A stretch of 64,000 nt of DNA from Candidatus Gastranaerophilales bacterium. GTDB taxonomy: Bacteria > Cyanobacteriota > Vampirovibrionia > Gastranaerophilales > Gastranaerophilaceae. Position 1 is the stretch's first letter; every line of letters begins with the position of its first letter. Shown one piece after another: positions 26,925-35,974 of the stretch. The stretch covers positions 1 through 64,000 of the forward strand of contig CALUVM010000008.1 of assembly GCA_944324255.1 (NCBI GenBank), written 5' to 3'. Both the position numbers and the translations under genes were made by a program. The notes under the pieces are model-generated. The model was given only the letters and a program-made list of their open reading frames with translations. It made no database searches and was not told the DNA's origin.

Positions 26925-27782
26925 ATGTACGATATTATATCTCAATATCTGGAATATTTAGAACTTGAAAAAGGTCTTGCTCAGAATACAATTGATGCTT
27001 ATAGACGGGATCTTTACAAATTTGCGCAAGAATCCGGCAGGGAAAATATAGATTCTGTTACCAGATCGGATATAAACATTTACGTGCGCTCTTTGAAAGA
27101 AGATAAACTGGCACCGACAAGTGTTATAAGAAAAGTTGCATCTTTGAGGGGGTTTTTTAAATGGGCTTATGCGATGAATATTATAGATAAGAATCCGGCT
27201 TCGACTCTTGAACAGCCGAAAGTTCCCCAAAGGCTTCCTAAGGTTATTACGCTCAAAGAAATTGAAGAGATGCTGCATAGCGGCTTGACTCCGCTTGAAC
27301 ATGTTATTATGGAGCTTTTATATAGCTGCGGGTTGCGGGTGTCGGAGCTTGTGAATCTTAAAATGACCGATGTAGATATGAGCTCCAGATATGTCAGATG
27401 CTTTGGAAAAGGGTCAAAAGAACGAATAATTCCGATGGGTGAAGAAGCTAAAAGAGTTCTGGAAACTTATTATCCTGAAAGAGAGCTTATTTTAAAAAAA
27501 TTTAATCTAAATACAAAGAAACTTTTAATAAATGAGCATGGCAGATTTATAAATCGTCAGGATGTTTATACATTTATTCATAACAGGGGTAAATTAATAC
27601 ACAAAAACATCTCTCCGCATACATTAAGACACAGCTTTGCGACTCATCTTCTGGAAAACGGGGCTGATTTAAGGGTTGTGCAGGAGCTTTTGGGGCATAG
27701 TGACGTGTCGACTACCCAGCTCTATACCCATATAAGTAAAAAACGGCTAAAAGAAGTTTATTTTAGTATTAACACGGATTAA
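26925..27782 (+). CDS. Tyrosine recombinase of the XerC/XerD family
   Basis: 285 residues. An N-terminal SAM-like core-binding domain (QYLEYLELEKGLAQNTIDAY) precedes the catalytic domain with the R-K-H-R-H-Y set. The Arg is in CGLRVSEL, the Lys in GKGSKERIIPM, the His-x-x-Arg in HTLRHSFATH, the His in LGHSDVSTTQ and the nucleophile Tyr in LYTHI. The length is that of chromosome-dimer resolvases. Nothing mobile surrounds it, so a housekeeping Xer role is likely. I cannot tell XerC from XerD or a single XerA-like enzyme. Confidence 0.92.
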   Translation: MYDIISQYLEYLELEKGLAQNTIDAYRRDLYKFAQESGRENIDSVTRSDINIYVRSLKEDKLAPTSVIRKVASLRGFFKWAYAMNIIDKNPASTLEQPKVPQRLPKVITLKEIEEMLHSGLTPLEHVIMELLYSCGLRVSELVNLKMTDVDMSSRYVRCFGKGSKERIIPMGEEAKRVLETYYPERELILKKFNLNTKKLLINEHGRFINRQDVYTFIHNRGKLIHKNISPHTLRHSFATHLLENGADLRVVQELLGHSDVSTTQLYTHISKKRLKEVYFSINTD

Positions 27783-27880
27783 TAAACTCATTTTTGCGGC
27801 GTATATATTGGAAATTATATATAAATATTCTTGATTCTACTCTGTTTTTTTTGTAAACAATTGTAACGATATTTCCCAAA

Positions 27881-28244
27881 AGTGTTATTAAAATTCTAAA
27901 ATGTGGAATATAGAAAATATACGGATATGTGCAATAAATTATACGGAAAGAAGATGCAGAGCAGAATTTCAAAGAAAACAAATAAGCCTGTAATCCGCTC
28001 CCCAAGATTGTTTTGCCCATCGGGGGGGGGGGGCTAAAAGCCTGTGTTCAACCCCGATAGAGAGTGTAGCTGAGGGGTTCATTGTCCTGCTGAATTTTTC
28101 ACACCGTGCGGAGCATTGCTGCGTTTCAACTCCATACATTTACCCCTTTCAGCATCTTACCGTCTTGGTGTTAGACTTGTTATCTGGCAAGATCCCGAAA
28201 CAAGTTCGGGATGACATTTTAATAATAAAAAGCGAGGTTGTGCC
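27881..28244 (+). promoter_or_regulatory. Flagellin 2 leader with 12-base G tract
   Basis: The first 160 bases parallel the flagellin 1 leader: AGTGTTATT at 27881, AAAATGTGGAATATA at 27898-27912 and GGATATGT near 27923. TTTTGCCCATC is followed by 12 G at 28022-28033, then AAAGCCTG. The following 210 bases before the start codon are unique, and contain a dispersed hairpin at 28192-28212. The 27783-27880 stretch holds nothing I can name. Confidence 0.7.
28192..28212. repeat. Small dispersed-type hairpin
   Basis: ATCCCGAA (28192-28199) pairs perfectly with TTCGGGAT (28205-28212) around ACAAG. This hairpin resembles a short palindrome I recall as dispersed in many bacterial genomes. Here it lies in the 5' untranslated region of flagellin 2, 32 bases before the ATG. 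Confidence 0.6.
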
Positions 28245-30068
28245 ATGCTAACAATTAACACAAACCTCGCAAGTTTAATAGCACAGGGAAGCTTAACGAA
28301 TTCCACAAACTTACTCAATCAGGCGATTGAGCGAATGACTACGGGATTTAAGATAAACGGCGCAAAAGATAATGCAGCAAATTATTCTATTTCTACCAAT
28401 ATGACAACCAAGATAGGGGCATATCAGGTAGCAGAAGATAATGCTGCTATGGCTCTTGATATGGTAGATACGGCATCTGAATCACTGTCTATTATATCAG
28501 ATGGATTTAGCAGATTAAGAGCTCTAGTTATACAGGCTCGTAATGGAACGTATAAAAGTACTTCTAAGACAGCGTTGCAAAGAGAGGCTTCGTCTTTAAT
28601 AGATGAAATAATTCGAATATACAGGAGTGCGGAATATAATGGTGTGAAACTTTTTGAATCAGGTACAATAGATGGTAATTTTATTAATGAAGTTTCCCAA
28701 AGAGATACCGAACAAATGACGGAACTGTCTTCCGTATCAAATTCTACAGTAATTAGTTCCGGGATGTATTCTATTTCTACACCTCAAGAATTAGCGCTGT
28801 TAGCTGAAATGACGAATAGTGGACGTATTCAAGGCGGAGAATTTGTTCTTGCGGATAATATCGACCTTAGTGAGTATTCGTCGGGTGAGGGATGGACTCC
28901 TATTGGAAATACTACTACAAATACTTTTAAAGGAACTTTTGACGGTAATGGATATGTAGTTTATAATCTTAATATTTATCGCCCAAATGAAGGCAATGTA
29001 GGTCTGTTTGGACGTAGTGAAGGTAATATTAAAAATCTTGGTTTGGAAAATGCAAAAGTCGTTGGGAAAAACGGAACCGGAGCAATAGTTGGTAATGCGG
29101 CAAAAATTACGATTGATAATTGTTATGCTCAAGCTGTAGTTATTTCTGATGATGGCTTTGTCGGTGGATTATCTGGATATCTTATCGGAGCATGTACAAA
29201 TTCTTTTTTTGAAGGAAGTGTAATTGGTGAGGAATTTGTTGGTGGAATTGCTGGTGAAGCAAATTCCGCAGCGGTGCAGAATTGCTATACAAAGGGCTCA
29301 ATATCCGGAAATTCAATAGTTGGAGGAATTGCAGGCAATGTTACGTATAATGCATACATACAGAATTGTTGGGTTCAGAGCGATGTAGCAGGACGCTCAG
29401 AATCTTCTGTTTCAATAGGAGGAATTGCCGGGCACCTGGGCGGGACATCTATAAAAGGATGTTATGTTTTAAATGTTAGTGATGTATCTGCTGTCTTTGT
29501 CGGTGGGGGCTGGAGTACAAAGGTTGAGGATTGTTTTTATAATCAGGCTTATTCAGAAGAAGGTGTTCCTTTAGCTTCAGATAATATTACTGTTACCAAT
29601 GCTCATGTTTGTAGTAATAAACAGCCTTTCAGGGCAACGTATGCAGCAGGTGGAGACAAAGAAATTTGTTGGACAGGTGGTGAATCTAATTTTGAATTTC
29701 AGATAGGGACGACTTCTGAATTAAATTCTTCTGTAAAAATTGATATGACATTTTCACTGAAAGGTATAAGTGAATTAAAAGATATGGATATTGAAAGTGA
29801 AAATTATTTGAAGATAATAGATAATTTTATAAATATAATATCCGGTAAATCAACAGTACTGGGGGGTGTTCAAAACAGGTTATTCAGTGTACTTGAAGAG
29901 ATATCAATCCAGTATGATAATCTTGTTTCATCCCGCTCAACCCTTAGAGATGCGGATATAGCGGAAGTCTCAAGTGAGTACATCCGCCAGCAGATACTTC
30001 AGCAGGCGAGTGCAACCCTTCTTGCGACAGCCAATCAATCTCCTGCAATTGCGCTGCAGTTGATTTGA
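28245..30068 (+). CDS. fliC: Flagellin with GLUG-repeat insert
   Basis: 607 residues. The N-terminal 145 residues form the D0/D1 core (MLTINTNLASLIAQ, AIERMTTGFKINGAKDNAAN, FSRLRALVIQ). The last 95 form the C-terminal core (SSRSTLRDADIAEVSSEYI, QILQQASATLLA). From about residue 170 the insert starts with a beta-helix-like segment (GWTPIGN, FKGTFDGNGY). Six or seven GLUG-type repeats of about 25 residues follow from about 252 to 440, such as FVGGIAGEANSAAVQNCYTKG and IVGGIAGN. GLUG repeats occur in surface adhesins and proteases. The leader is shared with the giant flagellin, so the two may be co-regulated or alternately expressed. Confidence 0.92.
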   Translation: MLTINTNLASLIAQGSLTNSTNLLNQAIERMTTGFKINGAKDNAANYSISTNMTTKIGAYQVAEDNAAMALDMVDTASESLSIISDGFSRLRALVIQARNGTYKSTSKTALQREASSLIDEIIRIYRSAEYNGVKLFESGTIDGNFINEVSQRDTEQMTELSSVSNSTVISSGMYSISTPQELALLAEMTNSGRIQGGEFVLADNIDLSEYSSGEGWTPIGNTTTNTFKGTFDGNGYVVYNLNIYRPNEGNVGLFGRSEGNIKNLGLENAKVVGKNGTGAIVGNAAKITIDNCYAQAVVISDDGFVGGLSGYLIGACTNSFFEGSVIGEEFVGGIAGEANSAAVQNCYTKGSISGNSIVGGIAGNVTYNAYIQNCWVQSDVAGRSESSVSIGGIAGHLGGTSIKGCYVLNVSDVSAVFVGGGWSTKVEDCFYNQAYSEEGVPLASDNITVTNAHVCSNKQPFRATYAAGGDKEICWTGGESNFEFQIGTTSELNSSVKIDMTFSLKGISELKDMDIESENYLKIIDNFINIISGKSTVLGGVQNRLFSVLEEISIQYDNLVSSRSTLRDADIAEVSSEYIRQQILQQASATLLATANQSPAIALQLI

Positions 30069-30098
30069 GGTTGGTGAGTAGTGAATAGTGGTTTTTGC

Positions 30099-30137
30099 TG
30101 ACTGAGTGACTAAGCTCCCTCTCCTTACAGGAGAGGG
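30099..30137. repeat. Intergenic repeat and hairpin after flagellin 2
   Basis: TGACTGAGTGACTAAG (30099-30114) matches the complement of 3366-3381. It is followed at once by CCCTCTCCT-TAC-AGGAGAGGG (30117-30137), a perfect 9-bp hairpin of a type I recall as dispersed in bacteria. It may serve as the transcript end, but no U run follows. Confidence 0.55.
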
Positions 30138-30269
30138 CTGGGGTGAGGTGTATCGCACTCCCCTTAATATAATTTAACAAATAACTTTACAAATTTGCGC
30201 AAAACTCATTTTTATGATAAGTTTTGTATTGTATGGTAGGGTTAGATTCCATACAGTTTATGAGGTGAT

Positions 30270-30821
30270 ATGAACAGTACAACACTTAGAAGATCAAACA
30301 TTACCAAAGAAAAAGTCGCTATGATGGAGAAATTATCCCGTTATAACAGACTGCATCAGAATGAGGATTTCTATAAATCTCAAAACAAGACCCGTGAACT
30401 GGATGTTCTCTGGCAGTCTTTCGGGGTTAAACCGAATAAAAGTGAAAAAGCTCCTCAAGTTTACTTTGTTACAGGTTTGATTCTCGGTGTAATTGTTACT
30501 CTTGCAATCACTACTCTTGTCAGCCTTTTGGTAAGTTTTTCTACTCCAAAAGATGATGTTGTGGTACCTCCTAAAAAAGCGGCTGCAGAATCAGGAAAAT
30601 TCTCTTTTATTCCTGCTGATACTGCTTCGACAAAACCGGCAGCACCTGTTCTTGCTAATGAAGAATATGTTGTCAAAGAAGGAGATACTTTAGAAAGTAT
30701 TGTTATAAGATTTTACGGATCTTTTGATATGAATAAAGTTAATGCAATTCAGGATGCTAATAAAATGGCTAATCCTAATGCGTTATCAATCGGTCAAAAG
30801 CTAATTATTCCGATGAACTAA
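30270..30821 (+). CDS. Membrane-anchored LysM-domain protein
   Basis: 183 residues: a cytoplasmic N-terminal part of about 68 residues, one membrane helix (GLILGVIVTLAITTLVSLLV, about 70-90), a Pro/Ala linker and a C-terminal LysM domain (YVVKEGDTLESIVIRFYG, then LSIGQKLIIP). LysM binds peptidoglycan, so the protein probably ties the inner membrane to the wall. The ribosome site GAGGTGA precedes the ATG. radA begins 1 base after the stop codon, so the two genes share an mRNA. Confidence 0.88.
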   Translation: MNSTTLRRSNITKEKVAMMEKLSRYNRLHQNEDFYKSQNKTRELDVLWQSFGVKPNKSEKAPQVYFVTGLILGVIVTLAITTLVSLLVSFSTPKDDVVVPPKKAAAESGKFSFIPADTASTKPAAPVLANEEYVVKEGDTLESIVIRFYGSFDMNKVNAIQDANKMANPNALSIGQKLIIPMN

Positions 30822-30822
30822 G

Positions 30823-32190
30823 ATGGCAAAAGTTAAGTCAAAATATGTTTGTCAAAACTGCGGTTATGAAACTGCCGGATATTTGGGCAAATGTCCTGAA
30901 TGCGGCAGCTGGGGATCTTTTGTTGAAGAAATTAGCGGGGTGTCATCTTCAACAAAACAAGAAGCTATTATTCCGGATAATAACCCGCCGCAGAAGCTTT
31001 CCGAAATAAAAATGGGGACCGAAATTCGTGTTACAACAGGGATTTCCGAGTTTGACAGAGTTCTTGGCGGCGGAATCGTTCAGGGTTCTCTTGTTTTGAT
31101 TGCAGGTGATCCGGGGATTGGTAAATCAACAATTCTTCTACAAACCAGCGGTGAACTTTCAAGTCAGGGGAAAAAAGTTCTTTATGTTTCAGCTGAAGAA
31201 TCTTCAAGCCAGATTAAACTGCGTGCTGAACGATTGGGGGTGAATTCGGACAATCTTTACATTTATCCCCAGACTAATTTTGAACTTATAAAAAAACATA
31301 TTCTTGATATGAATCCGGATTTGGTTATTATCGACAGTATTCAAGCAATTTATACAACAATGATACAGAGTTCTGCCGGAAGCGTTTCTCAAATTAGAGA
31401 ATGCTGTAATGAACTTATGGAAGTTGCTAAATCTAACAATATTTCAATCATTGTAATAGGTCATGTTACAAAAGAAGGGAATATTGCAGGACCTAAAGTC
31501 CTTGAACATATGGTGGATACTGTTATCCAATTTGAAGGGGATAAATATAAAACTTATAGAATATTACGTTCTATGAAAAATAGATTTGGTAATACTTCGG
31601 AAGTCGGAATTTTTGAAATGGGGGCTAAAGGCTTGGCGGAGGTTATAAATCCGAGTGAACTGTTTTTAAAAGAGTATAACCAGACCCAGACTCCGGGAAG
31701 TACAATTATTGTGACGAGTGAAGGCACCCGCCCTCTGTTAGTTGAAATTCAGGCTCTGGTCGGTACTACTCCTTATCCAGCTCCGAGAAGAGTTGCTAAC
31801 GGAGTTGATTTGAGCAGAGTATTACAAATTCTTGCGGTTTTAGAGAAAAGAATCGGGCTTAATCTTTCCAGACAGGATGTTTACGTGAATGTAATCGGAG
31901 GAATTGATGTATCCGAGCCGGCTGCGGATTTAGGAATTGCGCTTGCTATAATTACCTGTGTAAGGGATGTGGTCTTTGATTCTCATACCGCTATCGTTGG
32001 GGAGATTGGTTTGTCCGGAGAAATTAGAGCCGTTAATCATATTGATAAAAGGATTAATGAGGCTCAAAAACTCGGGTTTAAGAAAATAATTATTCCGTAT
32101 GCAAATGATATTTCAGATGAGATTCCAAATATAGAAATTGTTAAAGTAAAAAGGATTATTGAAGCAATTACAAGAGCTGTAAAAGGATAG
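30823..32190 (+). CDS. radA: DNA repair protein RadA
   Basis: A 455-residue RecA-like ATPase that promotes branch migration in recombination. The Zn finger is CQNCGYETAGYLGKCPECGSW (residues 10-30; four Cys). The Walker A is GDPGIGKST near 96, the RadA-specific KNRFG motif is near residue 252, and the C-terminal Lon-like domain includes NVIGGIDVSEPAADLG. Length is typical (450-460). It is second in the LysM-radA operon and the glycosyltransferase-like gene follows closely. Confidence 0.96.
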   Translation: MAKVKSKYVCQNCGYETAGYLGKCPECGSWGSFVEEISGVSSSTKQEAIIPDNNPPQKLSEIKMGTEIRVTTGISEFDRVLGGGIVQGSLVLIAGDPGIGKSTILLQTSGELSSQGKKVLYVSAEESSSQIKLRAERLGVNSDNLYIYPQTNFELIKKHILDMNPDLVIIDSIQAIYTTMIQSSAGSVSQIRECCNELMEVAKSNNISIIVIGHVTKEGNIAGPKVLEHMVDTVIQFEGDKYKTYRILRSMKNRFGNTSEVGIFEMGAKGLAEVINPSELFLKEYNQTQTPGSTIIVTSEGTRPLLVEIQALVGTTPYPAPRRVANGVDLSRVLQILAVLEKRIGLNLSRQDVYVNVIGGIDVSEPAADLGIALAIITCVRDVVFDSHTAIVGEIGLSGEIRAVNHIDKRINEAQKLGFKKIIIPYANDISDEIPNIEIVKVKRIIEAITRAVKG

Positions 32191-32193
32191 TGG

Positions 32194-33609
32194 ATGTTGA
32201 AGGAGAGAGGGTATAAAATAAGTTTATCCGTTATTTTTGTTCTGGGTATTTTATTCAGATGCTATGTTTTTTTCCGGAATCCTTCTCTTTGGAGCGATGA
32301 AGTTTATTTAACTTTTAATATATATGAAAAATCGTATACGGGATTATTAAGTAGTTTGTCAAGATTACAGGCTTCTCCTCCCGGATTTACTGTTCCCGTA
32401 AAAATTTTGTTAGATTTTTTTAGTCCTGCTGCTGAATATTACAGAGATATGATTCTAAGGATAATTCCTTTTATTTCGGGAGTTTTGTCGTTGCCGTTAT
32501 TTTATTATTTTTCTAAACTTGTTTTTAGAAATAAGAAAAAATATATTTTAGCTGCGCTTATTTTCTTTGCTTTCAATCCGTGTGCAATAATTTATTGTGC
32601 CCAGTTTAAGCAGTATTCAACTGAACTTCTTTGTGCAATTCTGTTGCTGATAATATTCTATAAAATTATTTTTCAAAAAGAATACAAGAATATTTATGCA
32701 GCCGGGATTGCTATAATTCCGTGGTTTTCATACTCATCATTTTTCATTATAGCGGCAGGTTTTTTATCAATACTAATAAAAAAAGATACAAAACTTTTTG
32801 TAAAAACATTCTTTCCTTTTATATTAAGCTGTTTAATATATTATATTGTAAGTTTAAGATTTGTTTTTGCCGCAAACTATGCGGAGATGAATAAATTCTG
32901 GAGCGGGGCATACGGTTTTTTATCTTTAAATCATCCGTTGAGGTTTTTTACACGTTTCGGAGAACTCTTTGCCGCAACGAAAGCTACTTCTGTTATTGCA
33001 GGCGGGATATTCTTTCTGTTTTGTGTGAGGTATTGCTTTTCTAAAGAAAATTTGCACAAAAAAATACTAATTCTTATTCCGATTTTGCTAGTGATTCTTG
33101 CATCAATTTTTCATAAATATGCAATTCAGCCGAGACTTATATTATTTTTGCTCCCGTGTTTTATGATAGCACTTTCATCAATTGAATCTAAGATAGAAAA
33201 TATTTTAAAGATAATACTTTTTATTATAATGCTGTATTCTTTGCCTAATTATTATCCTGAACAAACAAGTTTGAGCTACTCTTACGCCAGAGAGGCTGCT
33301 GCTTACTTGAAGAATAATTTAAAAGAGTCTGATAAAATCATCTTAAACAGCATTCAAAGCGATTATGAAATTTATCTAAATAAACTTAATTTGGATAAAT
33401 CCAGATTAATTGTTATTCCATGCAGAACAGAAGAGCTAGAAAAATGCCAATCGGAATTAAAAAAACTCCCTGAAGGAAGCTATTATTTCTTATCAATAAT
33501 TGCAGGTGTAGAGGAAATGACAAATATTGAAGGTTTTGAAACAAGCAGGATAAATCTTAATTTTAATCCTAAATGGAACAAGACACTGTATTTTGAGAAA
33601 CGGTATTAG
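32194..33609 (+). CDS. Multi-pass membrane protein, GT39/PMT-like glycosyltransferase
   Basis: 471 residues with about 10-12 hydrophobic helices. The first loop carries NPSLWSDEVYLTF (about residues 29-41), matching the Asp-Glu motif of GT-C enzymes such as the ArnT/PMT families. QFKQYSTELL follows in the third loop. The C-terminal 100 residues are soluble. A lipid-linked-sugar transfer to a cell-surface acceptor is likely, but donor and acceptor are unknown. The start is 4 bases after radA. Confidence 0.8.
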   Translation: MLKERGYKISLSVIFVLGILFRCYVFFRNPSLWSDEVYLTFNIYEKSYTGLLSSLSRLQASPPGFTVPVKILLDFFSPAAEYYRDMILRIIPFISGVLSLPLFYYFSKLVFRNKKKYILAALIFFAFNPCAIIYCAQFKQYSTELLCAILLLIIFYKIIFQKEYKNIYAAGIAIIPWFSYSSFFIIAAGFLSILIKKDTKLFVKTFFPFILSCLIYYIVSLRFVFAANYAEMNKFWSGAYGFLSLNHPLRFFTRFGELFAATKATSVIAGGIFFLFCVRYCFSKENLHKKILILIPILLVILASIFHKYAIQPRLILFLLPCFMIALSSIESKIENILKIILFIIMLYSLPNYYPEQTSLSYSYAREAAAYLKNNLKESDKIILNSIQSDYEIYLNKLNLDKSRLIVIPCRTEELEKCQSELKKLPEGSYYFLSIIAGVEEMTNIEGFETSRINLNFNPKWNKTLYFEKRY

Positions 33610-33619
33610 AGGGACGTTG

Positions 33620-34459
33620 ATGATAGTTGATTCACATGTACATATAGGGAACTCGGAATGGGGGAATTTCTCACCTGAATATTTACTGGAGATAATTCAA
33701 GATGTTGACTGTGCGATTTGTTCAAACCTTAATGGAATTGACTCTGCCGGATGTTTTAAGGATGAGTATGAATGTAATTTAGAAATGCTTGAAATATCTA
33801 AGAAATATCCCAAATTAAAGCCGCTGACTGTTTGTCAGCCTAACATTACTGAAAATAATAAGGTAGTAAGAACTCTTTTAGAAACATATCCGGATTTTAT
33901 CGGTTTAAAAATACATCCGGAATACATGCGGCTTCCTGCGGATAGTGAAAAATACGATAAATATCTTGAGCTTGCACGGGAGTTTAACAAACCTTGTCTA
34001 TATCATTCCGGACATATAAAATCAAGATTTTCTTCTCCTGCTTTAATTTATAAAAAAGCTCAAGAGTTTCCTGAAGTTCCTGTTATTCTGGGACATTTAT
34101 CTACCGGCCCTAATGATTGTCATAAGCAGGCAATAGAAATTCTTCTTGATTCAATAGAAAACAACAGGGCAAATCTTTATGTTGATATTTCCTGGATAGA
34201 TTTTATGTTTGAGAGAATAAATGAGAGTATGGAGGATACTCTTATGCTGATTGAAGCTTTAAAAACCACATCTTGCGGGGACAATACTTACCGTATTTTA
34301 TGGGGTTCGGATGCTCCGGTAGGTGCTTTTAATCACACTCAAGAGAGCTATTCTCATAATCTTGCTATTTTCAAACAAAGAATTCTTGAAAAGTTTAAAG
34401 ATGAAAACCTTTTAAATAATCTCTTGTATAATAATGCTCAAAGACTTTATGGGTTTTGA
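33620..34459 (+). CDS. Amidohydrolase-family (TIM-barrel) metal hydrolase
   Basis: 279 residues. The metal-binding motif VDSHVHIG occurs at residues 3-10, LKIHPEYMRLP near 98, CLYHSGH near 128, ILGHLSTG near 157 and WGSDAPVG near 227. The His-x-His, His, His and Asp set fits the amidohydrolase-2 family. The ATG at 33620 is supported by AGAGGGA at 33608-33614 and the domain start. The substrate cannot be told from sequence. It is the last gene of the radA operon and convergent with the next gene, overlapping it by 13 bases. Confidence 0.85.
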   Translation: MIVDSHVHIGNSEWGNFSPEYLLEIIQDVDCAICSNLNGIDSAGCFKDEYECNLEMLEISKKYPKLKPLTVCQPNITENNKVVRTLLETYPDFIGLKIHPEYMRLPADSEKYDKYLELAREFNKPCLYHSGHIKSRFSSPALIYKKAQEFPEVPVILGHLSTGPNDCHKQAIEILLDSIENNRANLYVDISWIDFMFERINESMEDTLMLIEALKTTSCGDNTYRILWGSDAPVGAFNHTQESYSHNLAIFKQRILEKFKDENLLNNLLYNNAQRLYGF

Positions 34460-35835
34460 TTTTTCTTATCCTGCTGCATTTGTTCAAAATTTTGAAGCCC
34501 GACTTCCCAGCTGTCTTTGTATTCAAAATCTCTTGTAGCTATTTCTTCCGGAATTCCGGCATGGTGTATACTCGGGATTAAGAAAGATTCAGGCATTTCT
34601 ATAGGAGCATCCAGTCCGTCATCAGAATCCTGACATATGAAAATAATTTCTCCGTCAGGAGCTTTTTTGTAATCTACAATTGTTATTTCATGTCCGGCGA
34701 GTTTGTTATCATTTTCAGGATCCGGCCAGGTATATCCTATAATTACGTTATGACCCATATTGAGGGTATCCAGAAGTTCTTTTTTTATTGTATCAAAGTC
34801 TTTTTCGTATCCCTTAAGTTTTCCGTTTTCATCTACGGATTGATAGATTACAGAGATAGTATTTTTATTTTCCATAACGGATTCAACGTAAGTTTTTTCA
34901 AACTCAATTAACCCTCCGTCTTCTTCTGTCCAGGCATTTGGTTCTCTTTTATCGGTTAGGGAATCGTATGTTTGTTGAGAACCCAGCTGCATCATAGTTG
35001 ATTGCATAAGAACATCAATTATGGAGCGTTCTCCCGGGTCACGGTGGTTATTTTGTATCCGTGCTCTAATGATTGCATTTTTATCAGGTTTAAGCTGGAT
35101 TACTGCTTTATCAAAGTTTATTACTTCATGCGGAGTCTTGAACTTATTGAGCAGCCAGACTGCATCAAGAGTCTTTTCGGAAAGACTGTCCATATCAATT
35201 ATTTTGAAAGCTTCATTTTTAGGAGAAGTTAATCCTTCTACAATACGGAAAAATTCTGCAGGGTTTTTAGTCGCAAGGTCGAACTCTATACTTGCTGTAG
35301 GGCAGGTTCCCGTATGCATATTGTCAAGAGCCTGACTTGTTTGCTTAACTTCTTCCAGATTCTCGGACAGGTTAGTGATAAGTCCGATAACAGGAAGCTT
35401 GTATTCTTTCGGAATGTCTTCACAGGTTTGCGTAATTACATACGGATTATTAATAATATCCAGACATTCCTGAACGATTGTTCTTCCGTCAAGTCCCGGA
35501 TCTCGTTCTTCTTTTAGGATTTTGTATAAATTATCCAGAACGGAACTCTTATCATCAGAGTTGTTTTTTAAAAGTATTCCTGATTTAAGAGCATAGTTAA
35601 GTTTCTTTTTATAAGTGGAACTCAAATCTTTTGAGATTTCGTTATATTTTTTCTTTTCATCTCCTGTGGTCAGCTGGGTTCTTATTGTAACTGCATCCTG
35701 ATATGCCTCTGCCTTGAACGCCGGAGATTTTACTTTCTGCTGCTCAACAGGCGAAGAGAAAGGTGCGGTTTGAATTTTTTCTGTCGCACCGCCCGTTGGA
35801 TAAACCTTTACATTTTGAAAATTTACACTAACCAT
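34447..35835 (-). CDS. Unknown protein with possible papain-like (C39-like) fold
   Basis: 462 residues starting MVSVNFQNVKVYPTGG. Residues about 170-200 contain HTGTCPTASIEFDLA, and about residue 405 there is AGHEITIVDY followed by ICQDSDDG. Cys, His and Asp in this order and spacing, with GH-x-x-T-I-V, resemble papain- or C39-like peptidases and related non-catalytic folds. This is inference only. No signal peptide is visible. An earlier start at 35904 is possible, but the added residues look like untranslated sequence. The gene stands alone. Confidence 0.6.
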   Translation of the reverse strand: MVSVNFQNVKVYPTGGATEKIQTAPFSSPVEQQKVKSPAFKAEAYQDAVTIRTQLTTGDEKKKYNEISKDLSSTYKKKLNYALKSGILLKNNSDDKSSVLDNLYKILKEERDPGLDGRTIVQECLDIINNPYVITQTCEDIPKEYKLPVIGLITNLSENLEEVKQTSQALDNMHTGTCPTASIEFDLATKNPAEFFRIVEGLTSPKNEAFKIIDMDSLSEKTLDAVWLLNKFKTPHEVINFDKAVIQLKPDKNAIIRARIQNNHRDPGERSIIDVLMQSTMMQLGSQQTYDSLTDKREPNAWTEEDGGLIEFEKTYVESVMENKNTISVIYQSVDENGKLKGYEKDFDTIKKELLDTLNMGHNVIIGYTWPDPENDNKLAGHEITIVDYKKAPDGEIIFICQDSDDGLDAPIEMPESFLIPSIHHAGIPEEIATRDFEYKDSWEVGLQNFEQMQQDKKNQNP

Positions 35836-35974
35836 ATATATATATAAAAACATTTTATTTCGGTATTTTGCTCTAATGTTAACATTTGTAAAGATGTTTC
35901 CCAATCTGTTATTTACCCCTCGCTAAAAACTCAATCTTTTGCAAAACCAGATATTGGTGTATAATACTTTTAAT

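Noticed and set aside
26925-27782. Integrase of a mobile element
   Set aside because: Length and motifs fit housekeeping Xer recombinases, and no attachment sites, cargo or transposase genes surround it.
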